A DNA stretch of 64,000 nucleotides from Agrobacterium tumefaciens str. B6 (GCF_001541315.1 NZ_LMVK01000050.1:1-64000); one strand, 5' to 3'; counted from the first letter of the stretch, positions 1 to 8,279 are shown. Made by a program: numbers and translations. Notes: generated from the sequence alone by a model not told the origin.

Positions 1-105
1 AATGTCGATCCGCAGGCCTGGCTCACCCAGACACTCGAGCGCATAGCCAATGGTTGGCCCAGCAGCGATCTCGATGCACTCATGCCGTGGAATTACACGC
101 GCTGA
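1..105 (+). pseudogene. IS66-family transposase, C-terminal end (cut by window edge)
   Basis: The first 34 codons read in frame to a TGA and end in DLDALMPWNYTR, the characteristic C-terminal tail of IS66-family TnpC transposases (the IS66 C-terminal element ending DALLPWNY or DLMPWNY). Only the tail is inside the window, so whether the gene is intact cannot be judged. It is too short to show up as a normal ORF. It marks the left border of the accessory segment. Confidence 0.8.
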
Positions 106-127
106 ACGGTCTCAGCTTGCCGCTTAC
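1..127 (+). mobile_element. Right end of an IS66-family insertion sequence
   Basis: The transposase tail is followed 11 bases later by TTGCCGCTTAC (117-127). IS66 elements typically begin GTAAGCGG, so an inverted CCGCTTAC is the expected right terminus. The probable IS boundary is therefore about base 127. The 8-bp target duplication expected for IS66 cannot be tested because the left end is outside the window. Confidence 0.6.
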
Positions 128-308
128 GGGCATTCGCGGATGCTCTGGAGAGAATTGCAGGTTTGTTGATTGGCCGGATGTCATGTTGAGCATCTAAGTC
201 GACGACACCGTGTCCACAACGAATATGTTTAGACGTTAAACCGTATTTAAGGGTTGCATGAAGCCGATGGTGTGGCTAACGCGTGGAGACGCGCTGGAGG
301 CTATCACA

Positions 309-2369
309 ATGAAAGAATACCGATATCTAAATCTATCGGCGGCAACGCTTTTTATCGTCGTGCTTTTCGTTGGCTTACCAGCTTTGATTTATGGCTCCAA
401 TGATCGCGAGTTCAGTTATCCATTCGCAAACATCCTTGTGACGTTCGCACTGCCTGCAATTATATTGCTGGCTGTGGTAGCGTTACCGTTCTTTGTGCTT
501 CCGCGCAGGTTCGCGAAAATTTGGTCGAGTATCCTCGCTGTCTGTGCCACCTATGCATGGGCGCACGGAACTTTTCAGACTGTCAATTTCGGGGATTTGG
601 ATGCTTCCGGATGGACCGCCGACATCCTCCCATCCCACGCGATGACGGATGCCGCGATATCAATCATTCTTGCGGCGCTCGTCTATTTCGTGGCGTGGAA
701 GCGCCCCAAGGTCATGACGATCATATTCTCCGTCTTCATCCTGCAAATGGGATGGCAAGCTTTCTCGATATCCCACTCATATGTCAACATCCACGGTAAA
801 GACCTGCAAAGTCTCGGCGCTCTCAATCGCGAGAAAAATGTGCTCGTCGTTCTTCTCGACACACTCCAGTCGGATGTCTTTGAAGCGGTGCTTCAAAACA
901 ACAAGGATTTACGGGACAAATTTGACGGGTTCACTTTCTACCAGAATACGGTTGGCGCAGCGCCCACAACCTATCTCTCCATGCCTTCAATCCACTCAGG
1001 CCTGACGTTTGATCAGGGGACGAAGCTTGCCGATTTCTTCCAGCACTCCGTCGGAGAAGAGTCATTTCTGTCCATGCTTGTGGATCGCGGATACGAGAGC
1101 CTTCTCATCAATCCGATCACAAGCGTCTGCCCCCGAGATGTGAGGTGCGAGACCGCCAAAGCCATGCTTGGTGGGGATCCTACCGCTCTTCGGATGGAGG
1201 CTGCTCGCGTCTTCGATCTTTCAGTTTTCCGCATCGCGCCGCTCGCTTTGAAGCGAGCGATATACAATGATGGCGCTTGGTTGGCGCAGACGCATCTGTT
1301 CAGCGAGGTGTTCGTTCATCGTGCCGTTGAAGGAAACGAGTTGCTGCGTGAAATGGCTTCAAGCGTTTCAGTCTCATCGGCCAAGCCAACCGTTAAGTTC
1401 ATCCATCTCTTCAACACTCATTCGCCCTACGTTATTGACGAAGCATGCGTTTATCTGGGCAGCGAGCAGCCGGTCACCCGCGAAGCTATAGAAAGTCAGG
1501 CGCACTGTGCGTTGCGGAATTTCGGCCGTCTTCTTGACCAGATGAAAGCGATAGGTGTTTATGACAATACGGTTATTACGCTAATGGCGGACCACGGCAG
1601 TAACTACAGCATACCGAGTTCCCGGGTGACAGACACGCCATTCGCTTTGCTGGTTGGTGCGGCCAATCCCACGCTTGCGATCAAGCCCTTCAATGCAAAG
1701 GGTGCGATCAAGACCGATACTAGGGACGCGCATATCGGCGATTTGGCTCGGTCAATTTGCGATATTACCGGCGATTGCGAAGTCGGTCATGGTGTGGCTC
1801 TTCAGGGTGAGATAGAACCGCGAACGCGCGCTTATAATGATTACAAATGGAAGCACGACTTCTGGTCCCTGGAGGCAATACCTGGACTGAAGAGATACGC
1901 GGTTTCTGGCAGTATGTTTTTGAAGGCTTCGTGGTCAGATGCACGCGCCCTTCGGCGTGGAGACGATATTGGCAACATCGGAAGCATCGACTGTCCTTGT
2001 TTCGCGACTGGATGGGGAGAACCCGAATCTTGGGGTGTCTGGTCAGTTTCCCAAAGTTCCTATGTCGCGGTCCGTATTGCAGATACGGTGAGACCACCAG
2101 CACTCACCGTGTCGATGACCGGGTTTGTTTCGCCGGGAGTGCTGCCAGAGCAGATCGTTTCGATTTATAAGAACGGTAAGTATCTCACTGAGGTGCGCTT
2201 CACACCTGAGGATAATGTTCGCGATCTGTCGCTTCCCATTGAAGCAGGTGAGTCAATTGTCGGTTTGGAGTTTCGGCCATCAAGCCCCAAGTCTCCCTCC
2301 GAGTTGGGGTTGTCGATCGATGTCCGGAAACTTGGTGTTGGTATCCGCTCCATTTCTCTGACGGACTAG
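309..2369 (+). CDS. Membrane-anchored alkaline-phosphatase-superfamily (sulfatase/LtaS-like) protein
   Basis: I choose ATG 309 because GGAGG lies at 296-300, 8 bases upstream; ATG 258 would add 17 residues without a visible ribosome site. The 686-residue product has about five N-terminal membrane segments (residues 8-185) and then a periplasmic-type hydrolase domain. Metal-site motifs are visible: NVLVVLLDTLQSD (first Asp), a PTTYLSMPS nucleophile region with Thr/Ser as in LtaS/OpgB enzymes, LFNTHSPY, and LMADHGS. This architecture fits transferases that move phosphoglycerol or phosphoethanolamine onto glycans or lipids, or a sulfatase; the substrate is unknown. Base composition is visibly AT-richer than the rest of the window, and the gene lies between IS remnants, suggesting transfer. 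It heads a cassette with the next two genes. NoeB of rhizobia is a comparison worth making (unverified). Confidence 0.75.
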   Translation: MKEYRYLNLSAATLFIVVLFVGLPALIYGSNDREFSYPFANILVTFALPAIILLAVVALPFFVLPRRFAKIWSSILAVCATYAWAHGTFQTVNFGDLDASGWTADILPSHAMTDAAISIILAALVYFVAWKRPKVMTIIFSVFILQMGWQAFSISHSYVNIHGKDLQSLGALNREKNVLVVLLDTLQSDVFEAVLQNNKDLRDKFDGFTFYQNTVGAAPTTYLSMPSIHSGLTFDQGTKLADFFQHSVGEESFLSMLVDRGYESLLINPITSVCPRDVRCETAKAMLGGDPTALRMEAARVFDLSVFRIAPLALKRAIYNDGAWLAQTHLFSEVFVHRAVEGNELLREMASSVSVSSAKPTVKFIHLFNTHSPYVIDEACVYLGSEQPVTREAIESQAHCALRNFGRLLDQMKAIGVYDNTVITLMADHGSNYSIPSSRVTDTPFALLVGAANPTLAIKPFNAKGAIKTDTRDAHIGDLARSICDITGDCEVGHGVALQGEIEPRTRAYNDYKWKHDFWSLEAIPGLKRYAVSGSMFLKASWSDARALRRGDDIGNIGSIDCPCFATGWGEPESWGVWSVSQSSYVAVRIADTVRPPALTVSMTGFVSPGVLPEQIVSIYKNGKYLTEVRFTPEDNVRDLSLPIEAGESIVGLEFRPSSPKSPSELGLSIDVRKLGVGIRSISLTD

Positions 2370-2430
2370 GCCTCCCAATTCACGTGCGGCTGTAGACGAT
2401 CTCTGGACAATGAACCTTCGTTGCGACTGT

Positions 2431-2448
2431 GTGACAGTTTGGTGACAG
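2431..2448 (-). promoter_or_regulatory. Pho-box-like direct repeat
   Basis: GTGACAG occurs at 2431-2437 and again at 2442-2448, an 11-bp period. Read on the minus strand this is CTGTCAC-CAAA-CTGTCAC, matching the PhoB consensus of two CTGTCAY units separated by 4 bp. It sits 57 bases before the GTG start at 2506, but the repeat points away from that gene, so a regulatory role is only a possibility. Confidence 0.4.
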
Positions 2449-2505
2449 ACACCCGTAGCCCTGCACGTTAAACTCCTGCATGATCAATACCGAGAGGGTT
2501 ATTCC

Positions 2506-2721
2506 GTGAAAATCGTAACGTTTCCATGCGTCATGTGTCTTTTCTTGATGTCGTTCACCAGCAACGCCCACGCCTATTTGGACCCAGGCACCGGTAGCAT
2601 TGTGTTGCAGGCAATACTCGGCGGCGCAGCTGTCGCGCTCGCTACAGGATCGATGTATCTTCAACGGGTGAAATCGTTTTTTACCGGAAAAAAGCCCGAC
2701 CAGACAGAAGACCATGGATAA
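2506..2721 (+). CDS. Small secreted/membrane protein with LDPGTGS motif
   Basis: A 71-residue protein starting at GTG, with a GAGAGGG ribosome site at 2491-2497. It has a signal peptide ending SNAHA, then YLDPGTGSIVLQ, then one hydrophobic segment (about residues 30-50) and a charged tail. Short proteins with the YLDPGTGS motif are widespread as uncharacterised proteins, often beside surface-polysaccharide or sulfatase-like genes. The stop overlaps the next start by 8 bases, so it is translationally coupled to the methyltransferase. The function is unknown; a small accessory subunit of the neighbouring membrane enzyme is inference. Confidence 0.75.
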   Translation: MKIVTFPCVMCLFLMSFTSNAHAYLDPGTGSIVLQAILGGAAVALATGSMYLQRVKSFFTGKKPDQTEDHG

Positions 2722-4117
2722 TCAAATGCTCGATGTTTTCATTGGTGAGGACTCGCAAGTGCCTGGATCGTTTCGGGATCCGGCAGGACATGTTTTCGAG
2801 CTCAACGGGCGCTTATACCGCACAGTAACTGAATTCGGCGCCAGCGGTTACGAGGCCGCGCGCGATGCGCAGATATTTCAAGACTTGTCAGAAAAGGGAT
2901 GGCTGGTCCCTATTGTCGAGGAGTGTCCAGGTCGGGGGACCGATAGATATACGTTGGAGATTGAGCGTCTGCAGTGGATTACATATCCCTATGAATTGTC
3001 GTTCGAGTTGCTGAAGGCAGCGGCGGTATTTCATATCGATTTGCATCTCTATCTTCTACAACGAGACTTCACATTGACAGACGCGACAGCATACAATGTG
3101 CAATTTCGTGGTGTTACTCCCGTCTTTATTGACCATCTCTCTATCCGCCCGTACCGGGATGGAGAATTTTGGAGTGCGCATCGCCAGTTCTGCGAGCAAT
3201 TCCTCAACCCCTTGCTTCTCCGTGCTTATATGGGCCGTCCCCATAACGCGTGGTACCGGGGCTCGATGGAGGGTGTGTCAGTGGCGGATATGGCAGCGAT
3301 ACTTCCGACGCGCAGGAAGTTTTCTTGGAACACGCTAACTAACGTTGTACTGCAAAATCGCTTTCAGTCGGGGACATCTGGTGATGCGACGAAGATTTCC
3401 ATCGCCGGGAAAAAGTTGCCAAAGCAGGCCTTTGTCGGAATGCTTCGGCAACTACGAAAGTGGATTTTATCGCTTGTTCCCGGGGATAAGCGGAAGACCG
3501 TATGGGCGGATTACTCCCTCACCAATACCTATAACGACGCTGAACGCGAAGCGAAGCATCAATTTGTCTCGACATATGTCGCGGATTGGCAGCCACTTTC
3601 GGTTATCGATCTAGGCTGCAACACCGGAGAATATTCTGAACGCGCGTTAGCAGCGGGCGCCCGAAGCGTGGTTGGGTTTGATTTCGATGTTCAAGCAATT
3701 GACCGGGCCTATCATACGGCGCTGAAGAAAAAACTGAGTTTCACGCCACTATTTCTCGACGCCCGCAACCCGTCACCCAATCAGGGCTGGATGAATCAAG
3801 AACGGAGCAGCTTTAATCAGCGCTTCCGTGCAGATGGAGTTTTGGCTCTGGCATTTGAACACCATCTTGCGATCGCGCATAACGTCCCATTGGCATCCTT
3901 TATCGAATGGCTGCTATCCATTGCGCCCACAGGTGTAGTAGAATTTGTTCCAAAATCAGATCCAACAGTTCAGAAGATGCTGGCGCTGAGAGAGGACATC
4001 TTTCCAGACTATGACGTGGATAACTTTGATAACTTGCTCAGACAGCAGGCGCGGGTAATCCGAAAACAAGTGGTGTCCCATTCGGGGCGGACTCTGTTTC
4101 AGTTTTACCGATCTTGA
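2714..4117 (+). CDS. NoeA-like SAM-dependent methyltransferase
   Basis: A 467-residue protein. The C-terminal half carries a Rossmann methyltransferase fold: motif I VIDLGCNTGEYS near residue 300, followed by an acidic loop (FDFD). The later stretches LALAFEHHLAIAHNVPL and EFVPKSDPTVQKML, then REDIFPDY, are what I associate with the NoeA family, known from a host-range nodulation operon of Sinorhizobium meliloti. The N-terminal 250 residues (FELNGRLYRTV, then many aromatic residues) look like a kinase-like or substrate-recognition part of the same family. It ends the three-gene cassette and is directly followed by IS debris. The methyl acceptor is unknown, and nothing here implies that this strain nodulates. 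Confidence 0.75.
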   Translation: MDNQMLDVFIGEDSQVPGSFRDPAGHVFELNGRLYRTVTEFGASGYEAARDAQIFQDLSEKGWLVPIVEECPGRGTDRYTLEIERLQWITYPYELSFELLKAAAVFHIDLHLYLLQRDFTLTDATAYNVQFRGVTPVFIDHLSIRPYRDGEFWSAHRQFCEQFLNPLLLRAYMGRPHNAWYRGSMEGVSVADMAAILPTRRKFSWNTLTNVVLQNRFQSGTSGDATKISIAGKKLPKQAFVGMLRQLRKWILSLVPGDKRKTVWADYSLTNTYNDAEREAKHQFVSTYVADWQPLSVIDLGCNTGEYSERALAAGARSVVGFDFDVQAIDRAYHTALKKKLSFTPLFLDARNPSPNQGWMNQERSSFNQRFRADGVLALAFEHHLAIAHNVPLASFIEWLLSIAPTGVVEFVPKSDPTVQKMLALREDIFPDYDVDNFDNLLRQQARVIRKQVVSHSGRTLFQFYRS

Positions 4118-4127
4118 GATGGCATAA

Positions 4128-4313
4128 TCATATCAGCGTTTTCTCGGTTGGTATCAGTGACGAGAAGAGCGTTTCATTCAAGAACTCGTCTCGCAGCCGC
4201 CCAATGAAGCTCTCGATGACGGCGTGCGGGATCGGTTTGCTTGGCGCGATATATGCCAAGCAACTTTGGTCCGATCCGTCCATTGCAAGATCGCGTTGCC
4301 GGTGAACTCGCTG
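4128..4313 (-). pseudogene. IS3-family OrfB fragment (minus strand, frameshifted)
   Basis: Reading the minus strand from 4313 gives GSEFTGNAILQWTDRTKVAWH and, after a frame change, YIAPSKPIPHAVIESF and RLRDEFLNETLFSSL. This is the catalytic-core end (the D..G(S/P)E to E region of the DDE fold) of an IS3-family integrase of the IS407 type. The start, everything before the G(S/P)E motif and the C-terminus are missing, so it is dead. It runs divergently from a second fragment at 4426-4698. Confidence 0.7.
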
Positions 4314-4427
4314 CCATAACACCTTCGGAAGTTTGCGTTGCAAGAGGCTTTGACCAGTTGCGTAACCCAATCAGGCGAAGCAGGTGGTCAAAGCCTCTTG
4401 CAACGCAAACTTCCGAAGGTGTTATGG
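4314..4427. repeat. 43-bp perfect inverted repeat with 28-bp spacer
   Basis: 4314-4356 and 4385-4427 are exact reverse complements over 43 bases; the left arm begins CCATAACACCTTCGG. The 28-base spacer (4357-4384) is unrelated to the arms. Both arms abut IS3-type transposase fragments, and in each case the fragment starts at the same codon pair (YG then S/P-E). It may be a small terminal-inverted-repeat element, or an inverted duplication made when two damaged IS copies rearranged. Confidence 0.9.
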
Positions 4428-4698
4428 GCCTGAGTATGTCAGTGGCAAACTGATGGAATGGGCAGAAACGCAAGGAATTGCCTTGAGCCACATCCAGCCC
4501 GGAAAGCCGCAACAGAACGCCTATGTCGAGCGCTACAACCGCACCGTCCGACATGAATGGCTCGACCAGTACATCATTGAAAGCATCGAGGAGGCGCAGG
4601 AATTCGCCACGCAATGGCTCTGGACGTATAACAACGAACGGCCCAATATGGGCATCGGCGGCATAACGCCCGCACAGAAACTGAAAATGGCCGCGTGA
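4426..4698 (+). pseudogene. IS3-family OrfB C-terminal fragment (plus strand)
   Basis: Ninety codons from GPEYVSGKLMEWAE through HIQPGKPQQNAYVERYNRT to a TGA. This carries the final glutamate of the DDE triad (YVERYNRT) and the conserved end YNNERPNMGIGGITPAQKL of IS3-family (IS407/IS51 type) integrases. The upstream 200 or so residues are absent; the fragment starts exactly at the edge of the inverted repeat. An open frame continues upstream through the repeat but is not transposase-like there. Confidence 0.8.
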
Positions 4699-4732
4699 AT
4701 TCTACTGACGAGCCCTGTTAAAAACGGGGGGA

Positions 4733-4924
4733 TTACCGATCAACCAGCCTGCGAATGGCGGGCAGAAGCTCTACATCCTCGACCTTGTGGTATGGCCCAC
4801 GCGGCTTTGTTTTGCCTTTCAGCCGCTCGATGAGGTTGGAACGGGAGACGCCCAGCGTGTCTGCGACGGCCTTCATCGGGAACCGTCCTTCGGCAACAAG
4901 ATCGGCCGCGATATCCGTTTTTTT
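4733..4924 (-). pseudogene. IS3-family (IS2-type) OrfB, N-terminal stub
   Basis: In the -1 frame relative to OrfA, a run of 7 A at 4918-4924 (minus strand) leads into TDIAADLVAEGRFPMKAVAD and then LGVSRSNLIERLKGKTKPRG, ending LLPAIRRLVDR and a stop at 4733. That is the start of the IS2-type integrase, normally made as a fusion with OrfA by -1 frameshifting on A-rich slippery sequence. Everything after about 60 codons is lost at the junction with the preceding IS remnant. Confidence 0.7.
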
Positions 4925-5335
4925 GAGTCCGCTTTGGAAAGGACTTCGCGGAGGATTTCGACCTCCATCGTCTTGCGACCAAGCATGCGCTCCAACTCCC
5001 GGACGCGATCCTCCAGTTTCTTCACTTCCGAATTCCCGACAACCGGCTCGTCAGAATCCACGGCTGCAGCACCTCCCTCGCTCAAGAGCCTGCGCCACCG
5101 ATAAAGCAAATTGGGCGCGACACCATGACGGCGAGCGGTCGAAGATACCGTCTCGCCGGGTTCGAAACTCTGCTCAATGATTGTCAGCTTTTGCTCGGTT
5201 GTCCACCGCCTGCGGCGAACATCACCCATCAGCAATTCAACGTGTCGATACTCGTTAGACATAAGCCTGTCCTCAAGCCTGTGCTTGAGCCTTTCTGCTT
5301 ATGCCGACTGTCCGGTCGAAATGGGGGGCAGTTCA
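4738..5335 (-). mobile_element. Truncated IS3-family (IS2-type) element, left end intact
   Basis: The minus strand starts TGAACTGCCCCCCATTTC at 5335, a typical IS3-family left terminus, followed by orfA and the orfB stub, then breaks at about 4737. It sits inside an older degenerate IS3 element (5336 onward), so it inserted there before losing its right half. Confidence 0.65.
4873..5262 (-). CDS. IS3-family (IS2-type) transposase OrfA
   Basis: A complete 129-residue OrfA. It has a helix-turn-helix from about residue 17 (RRRRWTTEQKLTIIEQSFE, then RRHGVAPNLLYRWRRLL) and a leucine-zipper-like coiled coil (VKKLEDRVRELERMLGRKTMEVEIL) used for dimerisation. OrfA binds the IS ends but cannot transpose without OrfB, which is truncated next door. 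The slippery A7 lies near its 3' end. Intact as a reading frame, functionally orphaned. Confidence 0.85.
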   Translation of the reverse strand: MSNEYRHVELLMGDVRRRRWTTEQKLTIIEQSFEPGETVSSTARRHGVAPNLLYRWRRLLSEGGAAAVDSDEPVVGNSEVKKLEDRVRELERMLGRKTMEVEILREVLSKADSKKRISRPILLPKDGSR

Positions 5336-5748
5336 CATTGGCGGCAAGCGGGATCAGCATCGGCGCGCGCTTGCCTATCGCTCGTTTCCGGTCACCGCGC
5401 TTGCGTACAGTCAGCTTCTCTTCCTGATAAAGTCGGAAGAGCCCGCTTATAGTTCACAAGGTGACCTTCGCGCCTGAGCAGCACATGGAGGCGTCGATAT
5501 CCAAATCGGCGGGGTTCATGCGCAAGCGCCTTCATCCGCATTGTAGAGCATCGCGTCTGCCAGGATCCGCTTCAGCTTCGAGTTCTCGTCTTCAAGCGTC
5601 CTCAGCCGCTTGGCTTCGGATACCTCCATGCCAACCGAATTTGGTCTTCCGTTTATAGATGCTGGCATCGCTGGCGCCGCGCTTGCGGCAAAGCTCCAAG
5701 ACCGGCGTGCCAGCCTCGTGCTCCTTCTATGAAGCGGTTGCGCTTCAT
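5336..5748 (-). pseudogene. Degenerate IS3-family (IS407/IS51-type) OrfA-OrfB remnant
   Basis: From ATG 5748 on the minus strand the sequence reads MKRNRFIEGARGW, then after frame changes KFGWHGGIRSQAAEDA in one frame and GMEVSEAKRLRTLEDENSKL plus KRILADAML in another, the standard OrfA C-terminus of IS407/IS51-type elements. OrfB pieces follow (RRLHVLLRREGHLVNYKRLF, then RLYQEEKLTVRKRGDRKR and APMLIPLA) until the younger IS interrupts at 5335. Several indels and stops make it a clear pseudogene. The 3' end of the helicase gene begins only about 80 bases beyond it. Confidence 0.75.
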
Positions 5749-5827
5749 TCTCTGCTTCTCTCAATGGGCCAGAGCTTATTTCAAGATGGATTACTTCAAC
5801 GGGGCAACCTAGGGCTTTCGTCACTAA

Positions 5828-7894
5828 CTACTTCCACATCGCCCGCATCCGCGCACCAACATCAATCCGGATCTGCTGCGCGCTGCGTTCCGAAGCGGCG
5901 GCTGAAACCAGTGGCCAGGTCATCGTCTCAAAAAACTGCAGCAATGTCGCCGGGATGAAGCGGGTTCTGGCGGCGTAAACATGCCGGTCACCCTGTTGAC
6001 TCTGCCCGCCGGTGAAGAAACGTTGCGGCGTGATCAGAGACAGGCTGTCCTTGGCGCGCGTCATGGCGACGTAGAGCAGCCGACGTTCCTCTTCCAGTTC
6101 TTGGGTGGTGCCGACGCCGAGGTCGGAGGGGATGCAGCCGTCGACCACATTGAGGATGAAGACGGAGCGCCACTCCTGCCCTTTCGCGGAATGGATGGTC
6201 GAGAGGCTCAGATAATCCTCGTCGAGCAACGGCACGCCTGCCTGATCGCTGGTGGCGCCGGGCGGGTCGAGTGTCAGCTCAGTCAGGAAGCGTTCGCGTG
6301 AAGGGTAGCCTCCAGCGATCTGCTCAAGTTGCAGCAGATCGGCCTTGCGGGTGTCCGCATCCTCATGCAGGCGTTCGAGATGCGGCTCGTACCACTGCCG
6401 AGCCTGCCCGATCTGGCCCGGCCAGTCATTCGGCGCCTGCCGCAGGCCCACAAGCATTTGTGTGAAGGCTGTCCAGTCATCGCCGGTCTTCGGCGGCGGC
6501 GGAATTTCGGCGAGGGCAAGCAGCGGCTCTGGGTCTGTCGCAATCGCATCGAGAATATTGCCAGCCTTCTTCGGTCCGATGCCTGGCAGCATCTGCAGCA
6601 GCCGGAAACCGGCGACGCGGTCGCGCGGGTTCTGTGCGAAACGCAGCACGGCCAGCATGTCCTTCACATGGGCGCTGTCCAGGAATTTCAGGCCGCCAAA
6701 TTTGACGAAGGGGATGTTGCGGCGGGTCAGTTCCACCTCGAGCGGCCCGCTATGGCTGGAGGTGCGGAAAAGCACGGCCTGCTGTTTCAGCGTCATGCCG
6801 GTTTCGCGGTTTGCAAGAATCTGGTCGATGATGAAATTCGCCTGTTCGGTTTCGTCCTTCACCGTCACGAGCTTCGGGCGCTCCAGCGATTCCCGCTCGG
6901 TCCAGAGGTTTTTGGTGAACCGCTCGCGCGCCAGATCGATCACGCCGTTGGCGGCCGCAAGGATCGGCTGTGTCGAGCGATAGTTGCGATCGAGCGTGAT
7001 GATGTCGGCCGCCGGGCTGAAGGACGCCGGGAAATCGAGGATGTTTCGCACTGTCGCCGCCCGGAACGAATAGATCGACTGCGCGTCGTCGCCCACCACG
7101 GTTAAACCGCGACCGCCGGGTTTGAGCGCCATCAGCACGGAGGCCTGCAACCTGTTGGTATCCTGATATTCGTCGACCATGACATGGTCGAAGCGGTTGC
7201 CGATATCATCAGCCAGAATGGGGTCGCTGACCATCTGGGCCCAGTAGAGCAGGAGATCGTCGTAATCGAGCACGTTCTGAACCTGTTTTGCCTCCACATA
7301 GGCTGCAAACAGTTGCTTGAGTTCACTCTCCCAGTTGGCGACCCAGGGATAATGCTGGCGCAATATGTCCTTGAGCGGCGTCTGGGAATTCACCGCACGC
7401 GAATAGATGGCAAGACACGTGCCTTTTGTCGGAAAGCGGCTTTCGGTCTTGGAAAAACCCAGCTCGTGCCGGGCGAGGTTCATCAGGTCGGCGCTGTCTT
7501 CACGGTCGTGGATGGTGAAATCGATGTTGAGCCCGATCTGTTCGGCATAAATGCGCAACAGGCGCGCGCCGATGCCGTGAAATGTGCCTGACCACGCGAG
7601 CGCGTCGGTGAGAGCCCCCGAATTGCCGCCGAGGACGTGTTTGCAGATACGCTCCACGCGGCGCGACATTTCCGTGGCGGCACGCCGCGAAAACGTCATC
7701 AGCAGAATACGGCGGGGATCGGCGCCATTCACGATCAGATGTGCGACACGGTGGGCCAGCGTATTGGTCTTGCCCGAACCGGCCCCGGCGATGATCAGCA
7801 GAGGCCCGGCCGTGTGGCCGTCTGTCAGCCCAACGCCATGCTCCACTGCCTTGCGCTGCTGTTCGTTGAGCTTTTCCAGATAGGCAACCGCCAT
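5828..7894 (-). CDS. UvrD/Rep-family superfamily I DNA helicase
   Basis: A 688-residue ATP-dependent 3'-5' helicase. Seen motifs: Q-motif LNEQQRKAVEH, Walker A AGAGSGKTNTL (about residue 37), Ia LLMTFSRRAATEM, Walker B VMVDEYQDTN, motif III GDDAQSIYSFRAA, motif IV LDRNYRST, motif V LSTIHSAKGQEW and motif VI LLYVAMTRAKDSL. It is slightly shorter than E. coli UvrD (720) and lacks the nuclease domain of AddA/RecB. It is a single gene; its 3' end almost touches the IS graveyard, but all helicase motifs and a plausible C-terminus are present. It probably acts in repair or in clearing replication blocks; it is not necessarily the housekeeping UvrD. Confidence 0.9.
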   Translation of the reverse strand: MAVAYLEKLNEQQRKAVEHGVGLTDGHTAGPLLIIAGAGSGKTNTLAHRVAHLIVNGADPRRILLMTFSRRAATEMSRRVERICKHVLGGNSGALTDALAWSGTFHGIGARLLRIYAEQIGLNIDFTIHDREDSADLMNLARHELGFSKTESRFPTKGTCLAIYSRAVNSQTPLKDILRQHYPWVANWESELKQLFAAYVEAKQVQNVLDYDDLLLYWAQMVSDPILADDIGNRFDHVMVDEYQDTNRLQASVLMALKPGGRGLTVVGDDAQSIYSFRAATVRNILDFPASFSPAADIITLDRNYRSTQPILAAANGVIDLARERFTKNLWTERESLERPKLVTVKDETEQANFIIDQILANRETGMTLKQQAVLFRTSSHSGPLEVELTRRNIPFVKFGGLKFLDSAHVKDMLAVLRFAQNPRDRVAGFRLLQMLPGIGPKKAGNILDAIATDPEPLLALAEIPPPPKTGDDWTAFTQMLVGLRQAPNDWPGQIGQARQWYEPHLERLHEDADTRKADLLQLEQIAGGYPSRERFLTELTLDPPGATSDQAGVPLLDEDYLSLSTIHSAKGQEWRSVFILNVVDGCIPSDLGVGTTQELEEERRLLYVAMTRAKDSLSLITPQRFFTGGQSQQGDRHVYAARTRFIPATLLQFFETMTWPLVSAAASERSAQQIRIDVGARMRAMWK

Positions 7895-8279
7895 GCGAAC
7901 AATCCTTGATACCTGCCTGTCCCCATGGTGAGGACATCTTCAGAGATGGCAGTCGTCGGAATCGCCGGCCATTGTCTGCCCTGTTGTCGCAATGATTAGC
8001 AAAGACTCAAACACCAATCCAGAACAAATGCCGAACGCGTTTTTCCCGTCGTTTAAACACGGTCGGTGGTGAGATTTATCGTTCCGAAAGGTCGCTTGCA
8101 GTTCGTCGGTGGCTGCTGGTTGCCGGGCGTGCCCCATCCCGCAATCGCAAATCAGATTACGCATGAGGAAATAACGGTATTATTATGAAATATATGAATA
8201 TTCTCAATTCGTTTCAGTGCATTTTCTCATTCTGCAGCGAAACCTTTGAACCAACCCGGTGATCCGCGAGTTCAATAAT
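7895..8279. other. Intergenic stretch without a supported protein gene
   Basis: No frame here looks coding; the 74-codon minus-strand frame at 7940-8164 has no recognisable features. The right part (8160-8260) is AT-rich and contains TATTATTAT at 8178-8186, a plausible -10 region. The stretch ends in a terminator-like hairpin with no plus-strand gene before it, so a short untranslated RNA or a long regulated leader is possible. Confidence 0.4.

Larger units (their letters stand above)
4128..4736. mobile_element. Composite of two IS3-family remnants
   Basis: Two 5'-truncated integrase fragments lie back to back around the inverted repeat. After the plus-strand fragment's stop, the GC-rich end AAACGGGGGGATTACC (about 4723-4737) resembles an IS terminus and abuts the next element's broken orfB. 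Neither remnant can be active. Confidence 0.6.

Noticed and set aside
2714-4117. Calling the methyltransferase a nodulation gene
   Set aside because: NoeA-like proteins occur in many non-nodulating bacteria; there is no nod box or nod gene in the window.
7940-8164. 74-codon minus-strand frame upstream of the helicase
   Set aside because: No ribosome site, no recognisable features; treated as non-coding.
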